Shown: piece after piece, positions 54,349 through 64,000 of the stretch
Layout: each line of letters begins with the position of its first letter
Position numbering within the stretch: position 1 is the first letter of the stretch
Assembly: GCF_905220365.1 (NCBI RefSeq)
Contig: NC_061126.1
Coordinates: 15,004,001-15,068,000, forward strand
Direction: 5' to 3'
DNA length: 64,000 nucleotides
Origin: Vanessa cardui
Taxonomy: Eukaryota > Arthropoda > Insecta > Lepidoptera > Nymphalidae
Notes under the pieces: model-generated
What the model was told of the DNA's origin: nothing
Databases searched by the model: none
What the model saw: the letters and a program-made list of their open reading frames with translations, nothing else
Program-made: the position numbers and the translations under genes

Positions 54349-54805
54349 AATTATAGCAAGCAATATTAGCAAACCATCTGCAAAACGACTTATGTTCTTT
54401 CAATTTGATTTATTAATTCTAAATATAAATTTGAAATGATCGAATTTACAATGTATTAAATGACTAGTTATTACTGAATATTTATTTTAATTTAATGTCA
54501 CGAACTATTTACCTAAACTATGCCATCGGTATGTTTAATATCGTGTGAACGAAACCCAAGAATTGTTATCAGTTCATTATCTTACAAAATAATTGACACA
54601 AATATTTTAAAAATAGCGCGGGTCATAACTTTACCATATAAGACAGTCTGATGCTTAAATAAGTCATTAAAATTATTACATACATTCATAAATATGACAA
54701 TACTGTAAAGGAATTCCTATGATTATTGTGTTATTTAAATTGTGTTATCTAGTTCTGAATGAGTTATATTTAACCTACATATAAGAAATATTTTTACTTT
54801 AGTTA
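54349..54805. other. No gene seen
   Basis: AT-rich spacer. Nothing recognised. Confidence 0.5.
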
Positions 54806-54975
54806 GTCCAGCTTGTCTGAGGCTAGATTAACTTAGCAACTGCAGATCATGAGTTCGATCGAATACCGAAATAAAAGTTATTTCGTTTGTGTCTCGTATT
54901 AGTTGAGTTAAGAATAATCACGTAAAATCGTTGATTCTGGGTTCGATCTAAGCCGTGCCTTTTGCGTCGTCGATT
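54806..54975 (+). repeat. Possible tRNA-headed SINE, two box-B-like motifs
   Basis: TCCAGCTTGTCTGAGGCTAG, ATCATGAGTTCGATCGAATA and ACCGAAATAAAAGTTATTTC resemble the head of the family seen near 917-1103. A second GATTCTGGGTTCGATCTAAG lies at 54936. Family and ends are uncertain. Confidence 0.4.
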
Positions 54976-55424
54976 ATGAGTGAAATTGTAGTACAGCTGG
55001 ATATTATTCGGGGAAATAAAAATGCTACATAAAATTGAAGTTTTTAATAGTAAATAAATGACATCCTAGCAGCATCCTCGTCGTTATCATAATCATTTCT
55101 TAAAGTAATCAATTCAAAAATATATTAAATTCGAGTAGGCAACATTTCCAAGGTACATTTTATATACACAACTTGATACATTTATAATTTCATATATACA
55201 ATTTAAAGTTCCTATGGATTGGAAAATAATATTAGCAAAACACTCAGCAGTTAATCGTTTTCGTAGAGATATAAGTACTTATCATATAAAAATAGATTTA
55301 TTACATAAATACGTGTAAATACAAACGCAAGAGGGGACATCCCCAGGCTAAAGTGATAACTTAAGAATACACTAGCTGATGGCAGTTGGAAAATATAAGT
55401 CGAATATTGGGCTCAACGGCGAGG
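54976..55424. other. No gene seen
   Basis: AT-rich spacer. Nothing recognised. Confidence 0.5.
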
Positions 55425-55470
55425 TCTGTTATAGCTTTATGTCCAGCAGTGGACACACTATGATACCATA
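55425..55470 (+). mobile_element. RTE-like LINE extreme 3' coding end
   Basis: CTTTATGTCCAGCAGTGGAC reads LYVQQW in one frame, the same C-terminal motif as at 9.0 kb (AYVQQW). It is preceded by a decayed GGTCTGTTATAG. Very short, so tentative. Confidence 0.4.
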
Positions 55471-56334
55471 GTAACTCAAAGCTCTTACATCATCATGCAT
55501 AATTATAATCGTCTACATAGCATACGTATATAATAATAGTTTTTTAATACGATCTTTAAATATTGGTACACGTACAATCAATAAATAATCAAGTTACGAA
55601 ATACAATTATCTCAAAATTTATTGAACAACTTTTAAATTCGTATCAATTGAACATATCAGTGTAATTGACTTATACAAAAGAAATATATAGCAATTATAA
55701 AGCACGCTAAGTATATTAGTGGTCGCCTCGTTGAAGTCACTAACTCGCTCACACTTAGAAACCTGTAATTACAATTGAAAACATGAATTGAAACGAATGA
55801 CAGCGTAATTTCAAAAGACTAGAATTTATTCGGAATGTAGAGTAGCCAGCTGTTGCAACGAATAAAAGAAATAGATGCGTGACCTTTGAAATAGAAAAGT
55901 CGGCCTTCACGCTCGCTGAACGTGAATTAAAATCATTTTTCAATGATTATACCGCGCGGCAGGAAAAGGAAATAACACTAGAAAATTACTAGATCACCTC
56001 AAGGCGGTGCGGATTATGATCTAATTATTATGTAAAGATTTACAAGCTATGGGTATTAATTCCATGGCTTTGTTTACATCGATTTTCCAAACTTATATAA
56101 TATACATCGTGGTTTTTAAAATGTGAATTAACAAGTAAGTGTAATTATTCTATATTGAATGAAGGATTTTTAATTGATTTGCTTTAATTAAAAAATGAAA
56201 AGTATCGAAAGCTCGGTAGATAAAACATGCAACACTTGACCAAAGATCAAGTTCCCAATCATTTTTTTTAATGAATTTCGTGAAGGAAGTTCTATTCGCA
56301 AGCTCACACAGCAGCCATGTGGCAATGTGGATTT
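55471..56334. other. No gene seen; repeat-free patch
   Basis: 55850-56090 is GC-balanced (TTATACCGCGCGGCAGGAAA, CTCAAGGCGGTGCGGATTAT) and contains homeodomain- and forkhead-like cores (TAATTATTATG, TGTTTACATCG). No ORF is convincing; the 62-codon minus frame at 55755-55943 is unsupported. Confidence 0.35.
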
Positions 56335-56495
56335 ATTTGATCAGTAGGTGGACACGCAAATGGCTCGTCTGATGATAAATGGTCATCGCTTCTTCAAACA
56401 TTTATACCATATGATATTTTACCACCTTGAAACTAAAAAACCACAATATTAAATAATGCTTTTAGGCGATAGAAGCTTGCATAAAGTGCAGGTAG
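56335..56495 (-). repeat. R3 remnant
   Basis: AGTAGGTGGACACGCAAATG, GTCTGATGATAAATGGTCAT and TTTTAGGCGATAGAAGCTTG then CATAAAGTGC keep the two ends of R3 with a deletion in the middle. Confidence 0.5.
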
Positions 56496-56834
56496 ACTTA
56501 TCAATTAATTATAATATATTTGTAAAAATGTTTTGAATGTGACTATGTTAATACAAATTTATTGTTTTATCTAATCATACGATAAATCAATTACTGTTTT
56601 ATTTTTGTATTTAAATTAAACACATTCCTTATAAATATACGACTAAAACATTATTTAAATCAATTAGATTTATATATTTGTAATCTAGCAAAAAAACGTC
56701 GCGATTTCGTTCGTAAATATATGAGAATAATAATATTTGCTTTTAAAGCTATATATAATAATATAATTAAAAATATAATTGAAATATTCTATTCTATCAT
56801 GGAAATTATTCTTAAGTATTGCTCTCTACTCTAC
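56496..56834. other. No gene seen
   Basis: Very AT-rich. Nothing recognised. Confidence 0.55.
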
Positions 56835-56895
56835 TGCTGGGCTAAGACTTCTTCTTGAGGGGAAAAACTTTTTTGAAGCTTCTTCCACATCCATC
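56835..56895 (-). repeat. S1 remnant
   Basis: CTACTGCTGGGCTAAGACTT then CTTCTTGAGGGGAAAAAC and CTTCTTCCAC. Only the tail-proximal part remains. Confidence 0.55.
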
Positions 56896-56959
56896 CATAT
56901 TTACAATATTCTCTATCTTGTAGAGTTCAGTCAGTGTTTGTAATGTAAGCGCAAAAAAT

Positions 56960-57146
56960 ATATTTATTTACGCCATCACTTTAAAAACCTCTGAAATTAT
57001 CAGCGTCTCTCTACTAAATTGTACATGTACTACAATCAATGTATCTTGAAATAAACTGAATCAAATTCCGTCGCGTAATTTTAAAGATCTAAACATACAT
57101 AAGGACGGCAGCAGTAAGCGACTCTGTTTTATACTATGTAATGATG
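56960..57146 (-). mobile_element. H Helitron-like remnant
   Basis: TTATTTACGCCATCACTTTA, AAATTATCAGCGTCTCTCTA, AATTCCGTCGCGTAATTTTA, AGCAGTAAGCGACTCTGTTT and TATACTATGTAATGA. The 3' hairpin is absent and the copy is diverged. Confidence 0.7.
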
Positions 57147-59331
57147 ATGATTACAAAAACGAGACTTCACCTGTTTTTGCGAACACACTGCGCACAATAA
57201 TATATCCTGTGCAGGCTCCTTTGAGATCGGACATCGTGGTGAAAATCTCCAAGCATTTTAAAGGAAACCTTAGCTTGACAGCGACATTTACTTTACTATA
57301 TAATACATGCATTTTGAAAAGTAGTGTGGCAGGATTGAGTCATTATAAGACGTATGTATGTATATCCTTCGTTTACGTGATTGTAAGAAATAGCAACTTG
57401 ACCTTAGGAATCTATTCTTATACGCTCTGAGGTCATCTGTAAAAGGAATTGTTGTCATTTACGAGTAATAAACTCATGCGAATGATTAAAATATTCATAA
57501 AGATTCCTAATTAAGATTATGCTTTAAGTTTCAGTATATACAATGTATTATCTTAATTCCGTCATTATTTTTAATGAATAAATTTGAACCATTCAAATAT
57601 TATATTTTTCCTTATTTATAATAAAAATAATATGTAATATTCTGTATTGTAAACTAAAAATACAGTAATTTATATTTAACAATACAAATAGAAATCGTTT
57701 CTTTTTACCAGACTACTTTCATTTTTAAACATTTTTATTGCTACAAATAAATTCATAAACTAAAAATTAAACAGTAATAATTATAGGTATTCAACAATTG
57801 AATGAAATCCTCATTATATAGGTGAAGTTTTATGGACTTAATTTCATCACGATGTACAGTCGCGGTAAAAAAGGTTCGTCACCTTAAGATCTATTTTCGT
57901 ATGTTCAGTATGAACGATAATCTGTTTTACTGATTGATAATGACATGTTTAGATACAAAACGTACTAAGAGGTTAAGACTTCATAAAGGAATAAATTTGT
58001 CGAAGGTTTTCTTACTCTGACTGTACAATAGCGAACGAAAAAATTACATCCGATATAATTAAACATAAATCGAATTTCTTTCACAGTCATATACTGTATC
58101 GTGTTATATAATTCTTAAAGATATGCAATGTCCTGTAAAATGATGGAATATCAGTGAAAATTCTTCGTTATTCGACATCATAACTGACCTAGTTGTCACC
58201 GTCTATGGTTGACCGAAGTTGTGAAAATGCAAGGGTCAACGGACTCGTGATCAGATAAATTGCAAGGAATTGAGCCGTAACGGACGAAATACGGAGCATC
58301 TGTCCTGCGAGCGAACTTGACATCTCGTGAAAGATATATAACACAGCTTTATTTCGGCCTCGTATGTTTCCGTATTTTATACATCATGTTCCCTTAACGT
58401 CTTGTGGGTCTTAGCTTGGTTTTTGTGTTTTGTTTACAAAGGAAATCTGTCATAAGTTATTATGAATACAAAGAATACAAAATAAGATGTCTATTCATTA
58501 TTTGTACTATGAACAAAATCTTTCCTACGATACGTAATTTTTTTTAAATATAGTAACAATTAGCTACAGCCATTACGTTCGATTAATAAATGATTAAGCT
58601 ACAATCAATGTCTCTGCGACATGATATCGAAAGTTTCGATATGTTGCCTAATTCGCCAAGCAGGCGTGACTCCGCACTTACGAGGTAATTTATAAATTTT
58701 ACAATTTTATTATTGCATTTTTCAACGGAACACTAAAATTCAATGCCGCCATAGGAAAGCGTGCTACGAGCCGTACTCCAATTTTGCTAGCTATAAAAAT
58801 TTCGCAAAACTCTTGGTTTATTATTATTACGACATTCGATATTAGCCAACTTTATGATTTTTGTTATGATATTAATTAACCGCTATTATAGCACACAGGA
58901 AACTCGAAACCGCTTCGAAATAATGCTTTAAACAAACATATTGCTCTACGAAAACAATTACCTTGTTTATTATAGGTCATCGACACTATCAAAACAAATA
59001 TTGTCTTTATAAAATGAATGAAGAATTTGGAGTAACGAGGCCTTTGTCATACCTTGGGTAAGACCATAGGCAAATGTCAGAAACGAGTTTTTATAACAAT
59101 GGATTAATTAATTAGGATTTTTTTCATATGATTGTTATTATGTCATACTTCATACCGTGTTTTATAAGCTGTTAAAGTAAGCGGAAAGAAAATTAAAGGT
59201 TCGGACACTTTCGCGGAAAACGTTAACAAAACTATTACATGTTACACTAAAACTTTACACTGCAAATTATGGATCCCGGAAATGCTTCTAATGATTGCAT
59301 AAGAGCGTGAAATATTAATTTATGTGTGACA
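57147..59331. other. 2.2-kb repeat-poor stretch, no gene seen
   Basis: No mobile element recognised. A GC-balanced patch at 58190-58335 contains GTTGACC (58208-58214) and GGTCAAC (58234-58240) as an inverted pair, like nuclear-receptor half-sites. A 73-codon frame at 57209-57430 starts at a non-ATG codon and shows no motif. Confidence 0.45.
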
Positions 59332-59635
59332 TAGGTAATATATACATAGTATATAAGAATCGAGATGGCACAATGGTTAGAACACGTGCATCTTAACGCA
59401 TATGAGCTTAATTTGTGTTTATAATTCATCTCGTGCTCAGCGGTCAAGGAAAACATCGTGAGGAAACCTGCATATGACAAATTTCATAGAAATTCTGCTA
59501 CATTTGTATTTCACCAACCCGCATTGGAACAGCGTGGTGGAATATGTTCCAAACCTTCTCCTCAAAGGGAGAGGAGGCCTTTAGCCCAGCAGTGGAAATT
59601 TACAGGCTGTTGTTGTTGTTGTTTTAGGTAATATA
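59332..59635 (+). repeat. S1 SINE with probable target-site duplication
   Basis: The head GAGATGGCACAATGGTTAGA and GAACACGTGCATCTTAACGC is followed by a deletion of box B. The full body and a TGTTGTTGTTGTTGTTT tail come next. TAGGTAATATA at 59332-59342 and 59625-59635 is a likely 11-bp duplication, though 14 bases lie between the first copy and the recognisable head. Same subfamily variant as the 27.1-kb copy. Confidence 0.88.
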
Positions 59636-60271
59636 ACACATAACTCACACAAACATATTCCAATTCCCAATGACAATGTGTGATCAATCATTACATCTAG
59701 ACGTAGGGGGCATCCCTGTGTGTGTGCGTTGTGCCTACATAACATTAATAAACATCGTATATTTTAAGTTTTTTTTCTTAATATTTTATCTAAATGTAAG
59801 TAAAGACCCTTCTTTATCATCGGAAATCTTTTCAGGGATCCGAGATATTTCGTTTCGCCCCAAACATTCAATCAGTGTGAAATAAAATATTATGTCACGT
59901 GTTGGACCTTAATGGTATTTGGGGTGAATATTAAAATAGAATTTGATTGTCGTGCGAATTTTCGGTTTTTTTCGAGGAATAAATAATTTATTATAAGTGA
60001 TTATATTAATTTTGTTTTACGTATTGTATTACAAATGACAAAATTAAGGGAGACATAGTTATTGGTTATTATTAATGAGATAATATGATCAACTGCTAAC
60101 ATAACATCGCTTATCCTTCTTAGAAGGATTAGAGGTTCATCCATTACGTCATTCCACAAAAAGAACGTCACGTATATAAGCACGTCGCAAAATTAACAAC
60201 TCAAAAATTTTAAATCACCTTGTGTACGTATTTTTATAATTTGTAATCATATTTTCTTTTTCGTCATAATG
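59636..60271. other. No gene seen
   Basis: AT-rich. A 71-codon plus frame at 59670-59885 has no recognisable domain. Confidence 0.45.
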
Positions 60272-60545
60272 AGAGCTGGATTGCGGGTTCAAATCCAGGC
60301 AAGCACCACTATATAAATGTGCTTAATTTGTGTTTATAATTCATCTCGTGCTCGGCAGTGAAGGAAAACATCGTGAGGAAACCTGCATGTGTCTAATTTC
60401 ATCGAAATTATGCCATATGTGCATTCCACCAACCCGCATTGGAACAGCGTGGTGGAATATGTTCCAAACCATCTTCTTAATAGAAAAGGAGGCCTTGTCC
60501 CAGCAGTGGGATATTTACAGGCTATTACTTTACTTTACTTTTACT
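60272..60545 (+). repeat. S1 SINE, head-truncated, TTACTT-tail variant
   Basis: It starts at GATTGCGGGTTCAAATCCAG (box B) and lacks box A. The body is complete and the tail is TTACTTTACTTTACTTTTAC. It has the TGTCTAATTTCATCGAAATT subfamily variant. Two overlapping 73-74 codon frames are translations of the SINE. Confidence 0.9.
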
Positions 60546-60765
60546 TTCACATAATAATGTCGCCTTCGAGAGCTTATCTTTACCGATATTTACCGATAAC
60601 GGTATATTAGTTTATTATTATTTTATTAACAACATGTTAATTAACATACCTAAAAATTTATCTGTCATCATAGTATCATATTATGTTAGCTTTTTGTTAT
60701 CGATACATGGATCTAAAGTGTACAGTATGACCTTAATTTCCACTGACCTACGTCGTAGAGGTTAT
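60546..60765. other. No gene seen
   Basis: AT-rich spacer with TATCTTTACCGATATTTACC, a short internal near-duplication. Confidence 0.4.
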
Positions 60766-61188
60766 TCAAAGAGAATAATTAAAATAATGAAGAAACCCAA
60801 ATAAGAGAACGGGGTATTGCAATTTTAAGGTCAGACACACACTTGTCAGAGTATGCGAAGCGGGAGCAAAAGAAAATCTGTAAATACAATACGTCGTAAT
60901 CACAACACGAACTGTAAAAAAATTCTTCATGGTAAATCGATAACAAATATACTTAAAACCCAGATCAAAATGTTGCATCCACACATGATTTACATTTAGT
61001 CCATCCTGTAGGCATATATCGTTATATACAGTCGACGACTTAGTAATGTCTATCATTAAATAGCGCGGGTTTGTCCGCAGCATTAATTCGCGTGAGGTTT
61101 TATCAGGGTAAAAAGAATTTGGACAGTCCTTTACGTAACACGGCTCGTTAGATATCGTTTTGTTTCTCCAGCTAGTTGTATGGTTCAA
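60766..61188 (-). CDS. Longest open frame in the window, 140 codons, unrecognised
   Basis: The minus-strand ATG frame is rich in Asn, Tyr, Cys and Phe, with KDCPNSFYPDKTSRELMLR near residues 19-37 and a hydrophobic, Leu/Phe-rich end (PVLLFGFLHYFNYSL). No domain, signal peptide or conserved motif is recognised. The segment is repeat-free and moderately GC-balanced, which is why it is listed. A frame of this size can arise by chance in 64 kb. It could also be an unspliced or broken exon. Confidence 0.15.
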   Translation of the reverse strand: MNHTTSWRNKTISNEPCYVKDCPNSFYPDKTSRELMLRTNPRYLMIDITKSSTVYNDICLQDGLNVNHVWMQHFDLGFKYICYRFTMKNFFTVRVVITTYCIYRFSFAPASHTLTSVCLTLKLQYPVLLFGFLHYFNYSL

Positions 61189-61939
61189 CGCGTTTTAATA
61201 AAAGAGTGTCTAAAATTGAATGTAAATACGCAATTGGCTTTGTAGATATTATTAAATTACGTGTATTCGTACGGTATGGGGCCTCTAAAGTCGTTTGTTA
61301 GACAAGTTTTTGTACAATATATCATAGGATAAGCAAAAAGTTATAGATAATTATGATGGTGTCATAATAAGCGTTTGAAGAAACGTACGATGACTAATAA
61401 TTCGATTTTTCTAAGAAGCGTATATTTAATACTTGGTCTTGGAATGGCAAAACGCTCGTCGCTCTAAGTCTGCGTTACTTTATTAAAAAGTTTTGGTTCG
61501 TTTACAAAGACAGTCTCTGAAACATTTAGATTTGCAGGGTCGTTTAGAAACGATCTCATCCCGAGATTGCTCGCCCGAGGTAAAAGGAGGTCTCTTTATT
61601 AATGCACGCCGCAGCCAACAACCTCACCAACTTTAAGAAAACTACGCCGGAGACGCGTCTCGCATCCCCTCATTTTCTCGACGCTAAACGGGTAACAGTT
61701 TATTGCTAAATGAGAATTTCTCGTACAGTTTCCTTTTCACACTCAACTAGACCATTTAAAACTACTCAGGAACAAATTACATGGTGTTAAAAGTCCGTCG
61801 GACATAAGAGAATATTGTTAAAGACACAAAAAGTTTACACTGCATTAATGTTACGCTCTTAGCGAACCAACATGACTTAGAGAAGACATAAGATGATTTT
61901 ATACCAAATAAATAAAGCTGCTATATTTTTTAATAGTAT
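61189..61939. promoter_or_regulatory. Repeat-free spacer with a GC-rich block
   Basis: 61430-61700 is noticeably GC-richer (GAGATTGCTCGCCCGAGGTA, GAAAACTACGCCGGAGACGC, GTCTCGCATCCCCTCATTTT) with stops in all frames. No repeat family matches. A conserved non-coding element is possible but unproven. Confidence 0.22.
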
Positions 61940-62160
61940 AATAGGTGGTCAGATCAAAACCCCTGAAGATAACTGGTCACCACTACCCGTAGATATTGGC
62001 ACTGTTATAAATATTTACCACCTTACATCACCAATCCGTCGCCAGACCTTGGAAACTAAGACATGTCCCCTATACATGTTACATTGTTACATTGCCTCAC
62101 ACACATGCCTGTAAACTGGAACACAATGATACCAAGTATGGTTATTTGCTGAAAGAATAT
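61940..62160 (-). repeat. R3 repeat, diverged
   Basis: GATAACTGGTCACCACTACC, CACCTTACATCACCAATCCG, CTTGGAAACTAAGACATGTC and CTGGAACACAATGATACCAA. Older than the next copy. Confidence 0.72.
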
Positions 62161-62416
62161 TATATCGGATCAAGCAATTTGTGATTCAAATTTAATTCGT
62201 GCTTAAAGAATCGAGAAATCTGCATATGTCGTTGGAACTGCTAGTTATAGCTTAAAAGGCTTAACAGAGAGATCTATGAAGTGTTATTGTTATCAGCCTT
62301 ACGTTCACCACTATTTAGATATAGAGAATAAAATTGCAACCTTGGGAATGATAATACATCGTATCTCTTCGGAGCGAACCATTCCTTCTAAATAAATTGT
62401 ACTATACCATTTATGT

Positions 62417-62706
62417 ATATTTTTTATGGAATATCATGGCGGACGAACATATGGGCCACCTGATGGCAAGTGGTCACCATCATCTAAAGACAACGACTCT
62501 GTAACAAATATTAACTATTCGTTACATCGTCAATGCTCCACCAAACTTTGAAACTAAGATGCTTTGTCCCTTGTGCCTGTAGTTACACTGGCTCACTCAC
62601 CCTTCAAACCGGAACACAACAATACTGCGCACTGTTGTTTAGCGGTAGAATATCTGATGAATGGTTGGTACCTACTCAGGCGGGCTTGCACAAAGCCCTA
62701 CCACCA
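62417..62706 (-). repeat. R3 repeat, full length
   Basis: ATTTTTTATGGAATATCATG, ATATGGGCCACCTGATGGCA, TTGTCCCTTGTGCCTGTAGT, ACTGGCTCACTCACCCTTCA and ACTCAGGCGGGCTTGCACAA. Two overlapping 73-codon frames are translations of the repeat. Confidence 0.9.
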
Positions 62707-62840
62707 AATAAATACGTGTACGTACTATATGGACCATATAATAATAATAATTAAGCAAATATGCAGCTTATTACGCAAACAATAAAGTTCAATCACATTA
62801 TCGAGAAATAAATATTGTCAAACGTAAATGCTTCACCATT
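62707..62840. other. Short spacer
   Basis: AT-rich with an AATAATAATAATTAAG run. Nothing else. Confidence 0.5.
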
Positions 62841-62875
62841 AAAGCGCACCAGACCGAGGACAAGGGGAAATCACC

Positions 62876-63058
62876 ATGAGCAAATACAAAAATCCGTTTT
62901 CTAAGCATCTTGCAAAACAAATTCGATCGGCTCTTGAAACAAGTGACTTTACGAAACATTTCGCGATAACAAAGCCAGTTTTACTACGACTTTTGCTTAC
63001 ACTTTACTATCTGGGATTTCAACTTTATTATATTGAACATGTATTCACATTGTCTTGA
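62876..63058 (+). CDS. Small ORF with good start context, 60 codons, unrecognised
   Basis: AAATCACCATGAGC matches an insect translation-start context, and the upstream 62840-62875 (GCGCACCAGACCGAGGACAA) is GC-balanced. The peptide starts MSKYKNPFSKHLAKQ, has a basic, amphipathic first half, then a hydrophobic run PVLLRLLLTLYYLGFQLYY before TGA. A soluble head plus one membrane segment is plausible. No family is recognised, and there is no splice donor in place of the stop. It may be a real small protein, part of an unrecognised repeat, or chance. Confidence 0.2.
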   Translation: MSKYKNPFSKHLAKQIRSALETSDFTKHFAITKPVLLRLLLTLYYLGFQLYYIEHVFTLS

Positions 63059-63258
63059 ATACGTGAAGTTACATTCATGTTTGTTTATATGTATGGCTTT
63101 TAACCTGACTTGTAATTATACACACACAATTGACACGGTTTGCTAAGTTATATTTAAGTGCTATAAACGAAAACCCATAACGATAAAACATCAATTATTA
63201 ATGTTTATTAATAGAGTTACGAATGACATCTATAAAATGTATTAAATTATTCATGGCT
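63059..63258. other. Short spacer
   Basis: AT-rich. Nothing recognised. Confidence 0.5.
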
Positions 63259-63465
63259 TGCTAGGGCTTTGTGCAAGCCAGTATAGTTAGACATCACTGT
63301 ATATAGCACTGGTATATTTATCATATTTTCAACCACCAAACAGGAATACTTGTTATATGTTGGAAGATGGAGAGAGCCAGTATAACACAAGGGACATAAC
63401 ATCCTAGTTCCCTATATTGGGAGTGATGATCATTTACCATCAAGGAGCCCTTTTGTTCCGCCTTA
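63259..63465 (+). repeat. R3 repeat, diverged
   Basis: GCTAGGGCTTTGTGCAAGCC, CAACCACCAAACAGGAATAC, CACAAGGGACATAACATCCT and ATCATTTACCATCAAGGAGC. Faces the copy at 62.4-62.7 kb, forming a large, imperfect inverted pair. Confidence 0.75.
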
Positions 63466-63558
63466 TTTCTTGCTGTTAATTAATATATAATTATAGCAAA
63501 AGATAGTTCATTTCAACCGGGACTCCTAAGATATATTTTGTTTTTTATTTATGTCATA

Positions 63559-63665
63559 ATAAGTGGTCACCACTGTCCTTACATTATGGTATTATATGAA
63601 ACACTAAACATTCATCATATCTGCAATACGCTACCAACCATACCATGTTTCATGACCACTGTAGT
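63559..63665 (-). repeat. R3 fragment
   Basis: AATAAGTGGTCACCACTGTC followed by CAATACGCTACCAACCATAC keeps only the 3' part of R3. Confidence 0.5.
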
Positions 63666-64000
63666 GCAATGGTTGCCTTACTTTTCGTTCTGACTGAACG
63701 AAAGTGGATGGTGCCTTGTATCTGATATCTGACTCCCTATAGACAAAGATACTGCAAAAAGTATTTACTACATAACTAATAAAAAAAAATCAAGATGATA
63801 AAACTGCTTTCTTAATTATTTATGACGTAATCATTTCACTTTATGTTAACTATTACAAAAGCTATAGACGTTGTGTTAGGAAGTGAGAGAACATTAACGA
63901 GGAGCGATGATGAGCTTCTTACGCCATAGGTTTTTAAAGGAGTCGTACATTCCTAATGACTCTAAAAACTGCAGAAATAGCAATTTCTATTAGAAACATA
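63666..64000. other. No gene seen at the window edge
   Basis: TTGCCTTACTTTTCGTTCTG and ACTGAACGAAAGTGGATGGT around 63673-63712 contain a short self-complementary TTTCGTTC/GAACGAAA. The rest is AT-rich and runs off the edge. Confidence 0.4.

Noticed and set aside
54028..54369. 113-codon ORF
   Set aside because: It ends inside a known repeat terminus (GGGTTCCG...CGGAACCC) and has no domain.
60330..60610. Two overlapping ORFs of 73-74 codons, and a similar one at 53560-53793
   Set aside because: They are translations of S1 SINEs in different frames.
62533..62785. Two overlapping 73-codon ORFs
   Set aside because: Both are translations of the R3 repeat at 62417-62706; the same phrases occur wherever R3 is found.
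1..64000. CRISPR array, operon, phage or bacterial gene cluster
   Set aside because: Repeats are dispersed, variable in spacing and eukaryotic in structure. No prokaryotic gene organisation is present.
1..64000. Endogenous viral genes or LTR retrovirus-like elements
   Set aside because: No LTR pairs, gag/pol motifs or viral capsid-like frames were seen; the elements are SINEs, LINE ends, Helitron-like and inverted-repeat elements.

Overview
The window is eukaryotic nuclear DNA, very AT-rich, with no operons, no Shine-Dalgarno-led ORFs and no open frame longer than 140 codons. Its interspersed repeats belong to families I know from butterflies and moths, and their mix suggests a nymphalid butterfly: tRNA-headed SINEs of the Metulj type, a second tRNA-headed SINE, lepidopteran LINE 3' ends and Helitron-like elements. 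The species cannot be named from this. No complete protein-coding gene, rRNA or functional tRNA is supported. The stretch is best read as intergenic desert or the inside of a very large intron.

Family names used in the entries. S1 is a tRNA-headed SINE ending in a (TTG)n or (TTACTT)n tail. S2 is a second tRNA-headed SINE with a CTCCGTGGTCGA head. R3 is a ~285-bp repeat starting near GGTAGGGCTTTG and ending in CCATAAAA. H is a short Helitron-like element (5' TCACTACATAG, 3' GC-rich hairpin plus CTAG). L1 is a LINE whose 3'UTR contains CCGGTTCTTCTCGG and ends CCTACTTGAATAAA. L2 is a LINE ending near CATGGGCGGTGG...CAGGTGAGCC. F is a composite foldback element bounded by AACCGACTTC and GAAGTCGGTT. 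R5 is a repeat starting ACCCGCGCGAAATTTATAAA.

Layout. 0-16 kb: S1, S2 and R3 copies, F copy A (3.6-5.3 kb) with a nested H, an RTE-like LINE end (8.9 kb), H (10.1 kb), an L1 end (10.9 kb) and a possible decayed Helitron helicase (12.6 kb). 16.3-19.1 kb: a 2.8-kb element with perfect inverted termini and no transposase. 19-31 kb: an L1 LINE with decayed ORF2 C-terminus, an exon-like open frame (21.8-22.0 kb), an L2 end, and a dense S1/S2/H/R3 cluster at 27-31 kb. 31.5-35.1 kb and 36.9-38.7 kb: repeat-poor, with one first-exon-like GC block at 31.5 kb. 40.4-41.7 kb: F copy B, inverted relative to copy A and carrying the same H at the same site. 42-57 kb: repeats between several repeat-free, GC-richer blocks that could be conserved regulatory DNA. 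57-59.3 kb: repeat-poor. 59-64 kb: two S1 copies and five R3 copies, with a few small unrecognised ORFs.

No set of genes works together here. The biology visible is transposable-element history: target-site duplications at three S1 copies, nested insertions, foldback structures, and non-autonomous elements parasitising LINE-type and rolling-circle machinery. The candidate exons and regulatory blocks are reported at low confidence.
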